From Chitinophagaceae bacterium (GTDB taxonomy: Bacteria > Bacteroidota > Bacteroidia > Chitinophagales > Chitinophagaceae): a stretch of 13,027 bases of DNA. Within the stretch, counting starts at the first letter, position 1. Each line of letters opens with the position of its first letter. The stretch lies in assembly GCA_025963615.1 (NCBI GenBank), contig JAOQAL010000313.1, forward strand, positions 1 to 13,027. Direction: 5' to 3'. Under the pieces are notes generated by a model, which made no database searches, was not told the DNA's origin, and saw only the letters and a program-made list of their open reading frames with translations. Both the position numbers and the translations under genes were made by a program. This document shows positions 1-8,130 of this stretch, piece after piece.

Positions 1-27
1 TCATGCGATTAAAATACAAAAATTTGT

Positions 28-89
28 TTGGAGTTTGCAATTAGGTTGGGGGGTGGAGTTTGGGGTTTGAAGTTTGGGGTTTGGAGTTC
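28..89. repeat. G-rich GTTTGG tandem repeat
   Basis: This is a low-complexity stretch built from GTTTGG/GGAGTTT words. Two adjacent 14-bp units (57-70 and 71-84, AGTTTGGGGTTTG plus A or G) differ at one base, and related words occur at 28-36 and 54-60. G runs lie at 48-53 (six G), 62-65 and 76-79. On the minus strand it reads as CCCCAAAC-type repeats. It lies beyond the 3' end of the minus-strand barrel gene, and no ORF uses it. Its function is unknown; it may be a dispersed intergenic repeat. Confidence 0.6.
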
Positions 90-184
90 TGGATTCAGCT
101 ATTTGACTGCTGGTATTGAAACCTTAGCAGGAGGTAGAGGCCCTTTATTCTCCAATTTTACAGACTCTTGATATGGTTTAGAAT

Positions 185-225
185 ATCGCTCCGTATATGC
201 GCATACACGCATATACGGAAGCGAT
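185..225. other. Long inverted repeat / hairpin
   Basis: The arms 185-201 and 208-225 pair over 6 + 11 base pairs with a single bulged A at 219 and a six-base loop (CATACA, 202-207). The inner part also contains the perfect palindrome TATGCGCATA (196-205), so two foldings compete. It sits 27 nt beyond the stop of the minus-strand barrel gene and could protect or end that transcript. No T-tract follows on either strand, so it is not a canonical rho-independent terminator. Confidence 0.6.
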
Positions 226-251
226 TGTAAATAGGAATAATGAATTTATGA

Positions 252-872
252 TTAGTTTCTTGTAGGAAAACCGATCCCAACCGTAAAGCCAAAACTGTTG
301 AGATTACCTGTATCGTTGTATTTAAATGGAATGACATTATAATAACCACTTACAGAAACACCCGTACTGCCATTGGCCCTGAAAGGAATATAGACACCCA
401 CTTCCGGCTGAGCCTGGAATGCAAACTTATTCCGGCTATCTGGAAATTCACCCAGATACTGCCGATACAAAACCATGTTTCCGCCGACGCCAAGACCCGC
501 GAAAGGTTGAATCCTTTTATCTGGGGTGAAATTATATTGTACTCTCGCCAGCAACGGAACTGTTTGAATGGAATTGCTGACCACTGCGGAAATATCACTG
601 CCATCAGAAAGTTTGTATACCTGCCTGGGATACTTTTGATAAAAATCCTGGAAGCCTGTACCGAAACCCACCGATAACTTATCGTTGATACCATGCATGA
701 TTCGCAGATCCATACCGCGGAAGGATGCATCGCTGATAAAATTCTTAAATGAACTGGTAGGGAAGCCGGCAGAGTAGCTGATATTGATCTTTGTAACTCC
801 GCTTTGTGCCTTGAGAGATGACATACAGAAAGCACTAAATGCAATCAATAAAAATATTTTAATACTTTTCAT
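252..872 (-). CDS. Outer membrane beta-barrel protein
   Basis: This is a 206-aa secreted protein of the small beta-barrel class. Residues 1-22 form a signal peptide (basic MKSIK start, hydrophobic core, end SSLKA before Q), so the mature protein should sit in the outer membrane. The body alternates hydrophobic and polar residues in strand-like segments such as LSVGFGTGF and QPFAGLGVGGN, and ends in FGFTVGIGF near the C-terminus. It is the second gene of a two-gene operon: the DUF4136-like lipoprotein gene upstream ends 38 nt before it. No enzyme motif is visible and the exact family is uncertain; an OmpW/PorT-like barrel is most likely. The class is clear, but the substrate or partner is unknown. 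Confidence 0.75.
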   Translation of the reverse strand: MKSIKIFLLIAFSAFCMSSLKAQSGVTKINISYSAGFPTSSFKNFISDASFRGMDLRIMHGINDKLSVGFGTGFQDFYQKYPRQVYKLSDGSDISAVVSNSIQTVPLLARVQYNFTPDKRIQPFAGLGVGGNMVLYRQYLGEFPDSRNKFAFQAQPEVGVYIPFRANGSTGVSVSGYYNVIPFKYNDTGNLNSFGFTVGIGFPTRN

Positions 873-910
873 AAAATCTTCAATTTATATTATTAACCGT
901 GGGACGGGAT

Positions 911-1546
911 TTAATTTATTTTCAGGTAGGCTGACTGATTGAATAATGCCTGCACCTGGCCGTTAATATTAGCCGAGTTAAAAATGCCTGAACCACGAAT
1001 CAGCGCCGACCATACATTCTTTAACTGGTTCGTGCCGGCTGCGTTTTTCAAATCAAACATATCGACTGCCAATGCCGTTTCACTAAAGTTGTATACTCCG
1101 TAGTAAGAAGGATAATAATAGGAATAACCGGGGTAACCCCAGTAATAGGGATCCCAGTAGTCGCCATAGTATCCGCCATAGTCATTATAGCTTATGATAC
1201 CAGTTTGATCATTATTATAAACACTAACGGCTACCGCCAGGTCAGCTGGACCTCCTTTTTCCGCCAGGGTATATCCCTGCGATACCAGGGCTGCCGTTAA
1301 TGCCGCAATTAACTGACCATCATAAGCCGTCAGATCTTTTCCCACATACTGGTTATTACTGATCACCGCCACAGAGTCAGCAATGGTAAAAGTGTGAGAT
1401 GCTCCGAAATTGTATGTACTGTCGTGATTGGTAATGTAAATCCTGCTTTCATCTTCAGTCAGGTTCTTTGCGGGATCCTTGCTGCAACCGGTAACTACTA
1501 TCAAAACCGATGCAGAAGCGATTAAAAATAACATAATTGTCTTCAT
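911..1546 (-). CDS. DUF4136-like lipoprotein with Tyr/Gly-rich segment
   Basis: This is a 211-aa lipoprotein. The N-terminus has a type II signal peptide with lipobox VTGC, so Cys21 would be lipidated. The next residues SKD resemble acidic/lysine export tags seen on surface lipoproteins of Bacteroidota, which makes surface exposure possible but unproven. Residues about 30-110 form an alpha/beta region (ESRIYITNHDSTYNF, DLAVAVSVYN). Residues 120-152 are extremely Tyr-rich (15 Tyr in 33 residues, with Gly, Pro and Trp), followed by ALAVDMFDLKNA and VWSALIRGSG. This order matches the DUF4136 family, where a Tyr-rich loop before a VDLxD-like strand is common. Function is unknown. It is the first gene of an operon with the beta-barrel gene 38 nt downstream. 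No clear promoter was found in the 190 nt upstream. Confidence 0.8.
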   Translation of the reverse strand: MKTIMLFLIASASVLIVVTGCSKDPAKNLTEDESRIYITNHDSTYNFGASHTFTIADSVAVISNNQYVGKDLTAYDGQLIAALTAALVSQGYTLAEKGGPADLAVAVSVYNNDQTGIISYNDYGGYYGDYWDPYYWGYPGYSYYYPSYYGVYNFSETALAVDMFDLKNAAGTNQLKNVWSALIRGSGIFNSANINGQVQALFNQSAYLKIN

Positions 1547-1741
1547 AGTAAAATATAGTTTAGAAGGTTGAATAATACCCGTAAGCAGGCTTGGTTGGAG
1601 AGATTAGAAGACTGAATGGTAAGCGCTGGGTTTAAGCTCTTGTTCCTATAGTTTTGTTAACAAACACAATGCCTGTTTGAATCAAAGAATACAATTAACG
1701 GCGTATCAACAAATTATAAAAGTGGTTGTCTCAAAAAGCTC

Positions 1742-1993
1742 TTAAAGAGGAAGACGTAAATTTTGTTGCTGGGTATTGCTTGAATTGTATAGAAGTTTTG
1801 TCTTAGCCTTGGTGATTACCCCTGGCGGTAACTGGTTATTTACACCACCAAAGCTGCCGGCAAGATTAAGATGGGCCTGGCCCGCGCTGATGAACAACGG
1901 GGTATTTACTGCGTTCAGTTTGTAATAGTAACGGCTGCAGCTGCTGCAGGCAAATAAAATGAGAAGCGGTAACAGACAGTATCCTGGCTTTAT
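1742..1993 (-). pseudogene. Lipoprotein gene remnant with ATA in place of start codon
   Basis: An open frame on the minus strand has no ATG, GTG or TTG near its beginning, so ORF callers miss it. From an ATA codon at 1991-1993 it reads (I/M)KPGYCLLPLLILFACSSC, a good lipoprotein signal peptide with lipobox LFAC or SSC. Then comes RYYYKLNAVNTPLF and ISAGQAHLNLAGSFGG, which resemble the start of Bacteroidota lipoproteins carrying a YYKPNxVNTPLF motif followed by beta-strands. The frame then loses strand character and stops at TAA (1742-1744) after about 83 codons, much shorter than such proteins. An in-frame TAA lies at 2003-2005, just upstream of the ATA. The simplest reading is a gene decayed by an ATG-to-ATA change plus a 3' deletion or frameshift. 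Use of ATA as a start cannot be excluded. The flanking stretches 1547-1741 and 1994-2096 hold nothing else I can name. Confidence 0.5.
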
Positions 1994-2096
1994 AGGATTA
2001 TTTTAGCTATAAATTCCGGTATAGCCTGATAACTGCTATACAGTAGTGTCCAAAGAAAATAACCGGAAAATTATAACGGCAAGGGGATCATTGAAG

Positions 2097-2116
2097 TAAA
2101 AAGCCATTAAGGCGCT
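2097..2116 (-). terminator. Weak terminator-like hairpin after atpC
   Basis: Just past the atpC stop, the minus strand reads GCC-TTAAT-GGC followed by five T. The three-base G/C stem with a T5 tail (extended only by wobble pairs and one mismatch) makes a weak candidate for the end of the atpD-atpC transcript. Confidence 0.25.
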
Positions 2117-2121
2117 GTTTT

Positions 2122-2400
2122 TCAGAGCGATGATTCCGAGGCTCCTTCCACGAGCACCGTCACTTTGTTATTCAGCACTTCTACAAAACCACCCTGAACA
2201 TCGTAATAAGCGAGGTGACTTGGTGCACCCGAAACCGCGGATCTATCCTTTAAGACTTTGATACGGCCAGGCTTTAAGGCACTGATCATCGGTGCGTGTT
2301 TGTCCAGCACTTCAAAGGACCCGCTGATACCTGGCATTTGCACGCCGTATACTTCGCCACTATAGAGCTTTTTTTCAGGAGTAAGTATCTCGAGATTCAT
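2122..2400 (-). CDS. atpC: F1F0 ATP synthase epsilon subunit, short form
   Basis: This 92-aa protein is the epsilon subunit of F1, part of the central stalk that couples rotation to catalysis at the inner face of the plasma membrane. The sequence starts MNLEILTPEKKLYSGEV and continues GVQMPGISGSFEVLDKHAPM and GRIKV, then YYDVQGGFVEVLNNKVTVL, which together cover the N-terminal beta-sandwich domain. The protein ends soon after it, at residue 92. The two C-terminal helices of the 139-aa E. coli protein, which inhibit ATP hydrolysis, are absent. Short epsilon subunits of this kind are usual in Bacteroidota, so this is probably not a truncation. It lies 112 nt downstream of atpD in the same orientation and is presumably co-transcribed with it. 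Confidence 0.95.
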   Translation of the reverse strand: MNLEILTPEKKLYSGEVYGVQMPGISGSFEVLDKHAPMISALKPGRIKVLKDRSAVSGAPSHLAYYDVQGGFVEVLNNKVTVLVEGASESSL

Positions 2401-2512
2401 GGGAGATGTTTATTTTTTATTGTTTTGGCTTATCGTTTTTGGTTTATTGTTAGCTTACCGGGCCTTTTCAAAATACAAGACTCTCGGCGATAAACAACAA
2501 ACCATAAACTTT

Positions 2513-4042
<1,530 letters not shown>

Positions 4043-4050
4043 TCAGGCCG

Positions 4051-4081
4051 CAAAGGTAAGGGGGGAAAAGTAATCTGCCAA
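4051..4081 (-). promoter_or_regulatory. Bacteroidota-type promoter of atpD-atpC
   Basis: On the minus strand TTG (4079-4081) is followed after exactly 20 nt by TACCTTTG (4058-4051). This is a full match to the Bacteroidota primary sigma consensus TTG-N19/20-TAnnTTTG. Transcription would start about 5 nt further on, giving an atpD leader of roughly 30-35 nt with no strong Shine-Dalgarno. It lies in the 294-nt divergent region between atpD and the peptidase gene. No comparably good plus-strand promoter was found for the peptidase; TACCTTTT at 4261-4268 lacks an upstream TTG at the right distance. Confidence 0.7.
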
Positions 4082-4306
4082 TTACAAAATCAGGTCTTTT
4101 TAAGATAAAAAATGGAATTGAACGGTTTTAAGAATTGAGCCAGAATACTCCTTAAATCCAGCTTCCAAAGGGCTTGATGGGGGTAAGCTACCGGAAACTA
4201 CTGGCAATCTGAATTGAAGGCTGCTTATAAAAACGATCCGGCGGTAAGAAATACTATGCTTACCTTTTGAGACCAATTTTCTCCTCAAACCAAATCAAAA
4301 CCAGTT

Positions 4307-6220
4307 ATGAAAAAAACATTAATGGCATTGCCGGTATTATTTCTTTTTGCTTGCAATAATGCGGAAAAAAAAGAAAAAATGGCTGATGTAAAACAATACA
4401 GCGTTGAACAATTTTACAAAAGTACAGAGGTTGGGGGTGGTTCTTTTTCTTCCGATGATTCAAAAATGCTGGTAAGCAGTAATGAAAGTGGCATTTACAA
4501 TGTCTATGAAATTGACATTATAACGGGCGGGAAAAAAGCGCTTACCCGTTCCCCCAAAGAATCCATTTTTGGCAATGATTATGTGCCCGACACTAAAAAT
4601 GTGATTTACAGCTCGGATAAGGGCGGCAATGAAAATGATCATCTCTTTCTTTTGAAAACCGACGGCATTGCAAAAGATCTAACCCCGGGTGAGAAAGAGA
4701 AAGCCTCGTTTGCCGGTTGGAGCCGGAATAAAAAATACATGTATTATACCTCCAATAAAAGAGATCCGCGGTTTTTTGATCTTTATAAAATGGATACTGC
4801 AAACTGGACACCCATTATGATGTATAAAAATCAAAGCGGGTTTGATGTGGGCGCCATTTCTGATGATGAACGTTACCTGGCATTAACACAGTCCATTACC
4901 ACTTCTTCCACCAATCTTTATATACTGGACCAGCAAGGTTCAAAACTAAGAAAGATCAATACCGACAGTGTCGAAAGCAGCAACAGGCCCTTACAATTTT
5001 CGATGGATAATAAAACACTTTATTATACCACCGATGAGGGAAGCGAATACCAATATGTAGTAAAGTATGATTTAGCCGCAGGTTCAAAAGAAAAATTCTA
5101 TTCCACCAACTGGGATGTAATGTATCTGTATACTTCCTATAATGAAAAATACCGGGTGGCGGGAGTAAATGAAGATGGGCGGAACAAACTCTACATTTTT
5201 GACCATCAAACAGGTGCCGCTATTGATTTTCCGAAAATAGAAAATGGCGATGTGCAGGCCGTAAGCATTTCCCGGAGCGAAAATAAAATGCGCCTAACCA
5301 TTGGCGATTCAAAATCGCCCACCAATATTTACGTTTATAATTTTGATACAAAGGAATTAAAACGACTTACCAATACCTTAACGCCGGAGATCAGCAGTAA
5401 TGACCTGGTGTCTGCTGAAGTAGTGCGTTATAAATCTTTCGATGGACTGGAAATTCCCGCTATCTATTACAAACCTTTACAGGCAAATAAAAATAATAAA
5501 GTACCAGCGCTGGTTTGGGTCCATGGAGGTCCGGGCGGGCAATCCGGAACTGATTATTTCTCTCTTATTCAATACCTGTTGAATCATGGTTATGCCATTC
5601 TTGCGGTTAATAACCGCGGCAGCAGTGGTTATGGTAAAACATTTTACAAGATGGATAACCGTAATCAAGGCGACAAGGATCTTAAAGATTGTATCTGGGG
5701 TAAAAAATATTTAAGTAGTCTTGACTACATTGATTCAGCTAAGATTGGCATCATTGGCGGCTCTTATGGTGGGTACATGACACTGGCTGCTCTGAGTTTT
5801 CACCCCGATGAATTTAATGTGGGTGTCGATCTTTTTGGCGTAGCGAACTGGTTACGTACTTTAAAAGAAGTTCCGCCCTATTGGGAATCTTTCAAGAAGG
5901 CCCTTTATGAAGAAATTGGGGATCCCAATACGGCAGATACCGTGAGGTTGAAAGAATATTCCCCCCTGCTACATGCTTCGAACATTAAAAAACCGTTAAT
6001 GGTGTTGCAGGGAGCCAATGACCCGAGAGTATTAAAAATAGAAAGTGACGAGGTGGTAGCCGCCGTAAAAAAGAATAATGTGCCGGTTGAATATGTGGTA
6101 TTTGCTGATGAAGGACATGGGTTTTTGAAAAAAGAAAATGAGATAAAAGGTTATGGACAGATATTACAATTTCTTGATCATCACCTGAAAGACGGGAAAC
6201 CAAAAACGCAAAAAGACTAA
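4307..6220 (+). CDS. S9 family serine peptidase lipoprotein (prolyl oligopeptidase family)
   Basis: This 637-aa protein is an alpha/beta-hydrolase peptidase of family S9 (DPP IV / acylaminoacyl peptidase group). It would cleave short peptides, often after proline or releasing N-terminal di- or acyl-residues, outside the cytoplasm. The N-terminus is a lipoprotein signal with lipobox LFAC (Cys16). Residues about 30-365 contain repeated beta-propeller blades (SDDSKMLVSSNESGIYNVY, NKKYMYYTSN, DNKTLYYTTDEGS). Residues about 370-630 form the catalytic domain: HGGPG (406-410, oxyanion region), nucleophile Ser486 in GGSYGGYM, Asp572 in QGANDPRV and His604 in DEGHGF, so the triad is complete. It is divergent from atpD and appears monocistronic, with a repeat array beginning just after its stop. 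Specificity cannot be read from the sequence. Confidence 0.92.
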   Translation: MKKTLMALPVLFLFACNNAEKKEKMADVKQYSVEQFYKSTEVGGGSFSSDDSKMLVSSNESGIYNVYEIDIITGGKKALTRSPKESIFGNDYVPDTKNVIYSSDKGGNENDHLFLLKTDGIAKDLTPGEKEKASFAGWSRNKKYMYYTSNKRDPRFFDLYKMDTANWTPIMMYKNQSGFDVGAISDDERYLALTQSITTSSTNLYILDQQGSKLRKINTDSVESSNRPLQFSMDNKTLYYTTDEGSEYQYVVKYDLAAGSKEKFYSTNWDVMYLYTSYNEKYRVAGVNEDGRNKLYIFDHQTGAAIDFPKIENGDVQAVSISRSENKMRLTIGDSKSPTNIYVYNFDTKELKRLTNTLTPEISSNDLVSAEVVRYKSFDGLEIPAIYYKPLQANKNNKVPALVWVHGGPGGQSGTDYFSLIQYLLNHGYAILAVNNRGSSGYGKTFYKMDNRNQGDKDLKDCIWGKKYLSSLDYIDSAKIGIIGGSYGGYMTLAALSFHPDEFNVGVDLFGVANWLRTLKEVPPYWESFKKALYEEIGDPNTADTVRLKEYSPLLHASNIKKPLMVLQGANDPRVLKIESDEVVAAVKKNNVPVEYVVFADEGHGFLKKENEIKGYGQILQFLDHHLKDGKPKTQKD

Positions 6221-6225
6221 TTCAA

Positions 6226-6550
6226 AAGCATGTTTCACGCAAAGGGCGTATTTCACGCGAAGGGCGCAAAGAAGCAATGAACGCAAAGAAATGGACTGTT
6301 AAGAAACAATCTCGGCTTTCTCAACCTCTCGGCGGAATTATTTTAGCATGTTTCACGCAAAGGGCGCAAAGATGCAAAGAACGCAAAGGGATGGACTTTT
6401 AAGAAGCAATCTCTGATTTCTCAACATCTCGGCGGGATTATTTTAGCATATTTCACGCAAGGGCTCAGAGATGCAGAGAACGCAAAGAGATGAACTGTTA
6501 AGAAACAATCTCGGTTTTCTCAACCTCTTTACGGGATTATTTTAATATTA
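6226..6550. repeat. Three 100-bp tandem repeats of CGCAAAG type
   Basis: Three copies begin with TTTCACGC at 6251, 6351 and 6451, an exact 100-bp step. A partial copy, CATGTTTCACGCAAAGGGCG, lies just before them at 6229-6248. Copies 1 and 2 match at about 88 of 100 positions by my count; copy 3 is more diverged (TCAGAG for GCAAAG, TTTACGGG for TCGGCGGG). Each copy has a head of CGCAAAG-like heptamers, a middle GTTAAGAAACAATCTC and a tail CTCGGCGG-ATTATTTTAGCAT. No ORF spans it. It begins 6 nt after the peptidase stop and may influence the 3' end of that transcript. Confidence 0.85.
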
Positions 6551-6840
6551 CATTATTGAGACAGCCTCTTTTATCAATTATGTATCTTGCCCCGCATGAA
6601 ATGGAAATTATCCGTCATTACTCTTTGCCGGCTTATTCTTTTTGCCGGCAAAAATGAAAAAAGGCCTGGTTTTGAACTAAAGCCAAGGGATCAGGCTATA
6701 CCAGTTGCCAAAACTTATTGCGGACTTTTCTCTTGTCATACAGCATCGGTCATCGGTGAAGAATCTATCATGGCGGCCCGCAGAGGGTACCCGGCGTTTT
6801 TATCAGGGCCGCTATTATCAAATAAAGCTGAATAAATAAC
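6551..6840 (+). other. Leader region of the GNAT-like gene, with a 16-bp palindrome
   Basis: This 290-nt stretch separates the repeats from the next gene. TATCTTGC at 6583-6590 resembles a Bacteroidota -7 box lacking one T; the nearest TTG (6556-6558) is 24 nt upstream, too far for a confident promoter. A perfect palindrome TTTTTGCCGGCAAAAA lies at 6639-6654, and its core TTTGCCGGC is also present 17 bp earlier (6624-6632), so it could be an operator or fold as a hairpin. An 80-codon frame from ATG 6596 to TAA 6835 runs through the region but resembles no family I know. Confidence 0.35.
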
Positions 6841-8010
6841 ATGCAACTTATAGAAGTAACCACAGCACGGCTTTCAAAGGATTTTATCAACGTCAATGTG
6901 CTTATTAATAATAAAGACCCCAATTATATCCGTCCCCTGGATCAGGATATTGAAGAGGTGTTTGATGAAAAAAAGAATAAAACATTCCGGCACGGCAAAG
7001 CCATCCGGTGGATTCTAAAAAACGATAAGGATGAATTGATTGGCCGGATTGCCGCTTTTACCAATAAGAAATACCGGAATAAAGGGGATGATGTTCCCGT
7101 GGGCGGTATTGGTTTTTTTGATTGTATCAATGACCAGCAGGCAGCTGACATGCTTTTTGATGTCGCCAAACATTGGCTATTGCAACAAGGTATGGAAGCG
7201 ATGGACGGTCCCATTAATTTTGGCGAACGTGACCGTTGGTGGGGATTGGTAACAAAGGGGTTTTATGAACCGATGTATTGCATGAATTATAATCCGCCTT
7301 ATTATGTGACCCTGGCAGAAAATTATGGTTTCAGGGTTTTCTTTAACCAGATTTGTTTTGGTATGAAGCCGAAAGCGCCCTTTGCGGCAAAAATTATAAA
7401 ATGGCATGCGGTCATTGCCAACAACCCGGAATTCTTCTCGGACCATTTGAAAAAAAATCAGCTTGAAAAATATGCCGGCGACTTTACGATAGTTTACAAT
7501 AAAGCCTGGGCCGGGCACGGGGGATTAAAACAAATGTCCAAAGAGCAGGTAGTCATTCTTTTCAAAAAGATGAAACCGGTAATGGATGAAAGAATTATCC
7601 TGTTTGCTTATCATAAAAATGAACCGATTGGATTGTTTGCTAACCTGCCGGATTTGAACCAATGGTTTAAATATTTAAATGGCAAATTCGGCTTATTACA
7701 AAAACTAAAATTTTTATGGTTGAAGAAAACAAGGCCCAATAAAAAATTCACGGGAATTGCTTTTGGCATTGTACCTGAATGGCAGGGGAAAGGGATTGAT
7801 GCTTTTCTTGTTGGTGAAGCCGGAAGAAAATATGTACAAACGGATGCGTCGCCTTATACTGAATATGAAATGCAATGGATTGGCGATTTTCATCCTAAAA
7901 TGATGAATGTAGCACAAAGTTTAGGTGATGTTTTTGAAAGCAGGAGGTTGACGACTTATAGATATTTATTTGACAGAACCAGGGAGTTTAAACGGCATCC
8001 GATTTTGTAA
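6841..8010 (+). CDS. GNAT-like N-acetyltransferase-fold protein
   Basis: This is a 389-aa soluble protein with no signal peptide or membrane segment. The sequence suggests two GNAT-like halves. In the N-terminal half are LIGRIAAFTNKKY (67-79), GGIGFFDCIND (88-98), then MDGPINFGERDRWWGLV and GFYEPMYCMNYNPPYY (about 121-155), strongly conserved-looking blocks I associate with an uncharacterised Bacteroidota family. In the C-terminal half, GIAFGIVPEWQGKGIDAFLV (305-324) resembles the acetyl-CoA-binding motif A (Q/RxxGxG). An acyltransferase acting on a small molecule or peptide is plausible, but the substrate is unknown and activity is not shown. It stands 120 nt before dnaX in the same direction and may be co-transcribed with it. 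The ATG is preceded by an A/T-rich sequence and no strong Shine-Dalgarno, as usual in this phylum. Confidence 0.65.
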   Translation: MQLIEVTTARLSKDFINVNVLINNKDPNYIRPLDQDIEEVFDEKKNKTFRHGKAIRWILKNDKDELIGRIAAFTNKKYRNKGDDVPVGGIGFFDCINDQQAADMLFDVAKHWLLQQGMEAMDGPINFGERDRWWGLVTKGFYEPMYCMNYNPPYYVTLAENYGFRVFFNQICFGMKPKAPFAAKIIKWHAVIANNPEFFSDHLKKNQLEKYAGDFTIVYNKAWAGHGGLKQMSKEQVVILFKKMKPVMDERIILFAYHKNEPIGLFANLPDLNQWFKYLNGKFGLLQKLKFLWLKKTRPNKKFTGIAFGIVPEWQGKGIDAFLVGEAGRKYVQTDASPYTEYEMQWIGDFHPKMMNVAQSLGDVFESRRLTTYRYLFDRTREFKRHPIL

Positions 8011-8130
8011 GAGAACCTAAAAGAAGACCTGGATTATGTGACAAAAACAAAAAAAATAAAAAGCAAAACTTTGTTATTATTGCAAAAGTCCCAGGAAGGT
8101 TTTATTCGTTGACCCCGGACATCAAATATC

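Noticed and set aside
1653..1664. Palindrome TTTGTTAACAAA upstream of the DUF4136-like gene as an operator
   Set aside because: A 12-bp palindrome made mostly of A and T can arise by chance in such a region, and no promoter could be placed beside it.
4365..4372. A8 run just after the lipobox of the S9 peptidase, with an ATG at 4379
   Set aside because: Slippage here would only abolish the protein near its N-terminus. Lys/Glu-rich linkers after lipobox cysteines are normal, so the run is best explained by codon choice.
6587..6835. ORF of 80-82 codons from TTG 6587 or ATG 6596 before the GNAT-like gene
   Set aside because: The composition is not protein-like, no known motif or signal peptide is present, it runs across the palindrome, and no convincing ribosome binding site precedes it. 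It is probably leader sequence.
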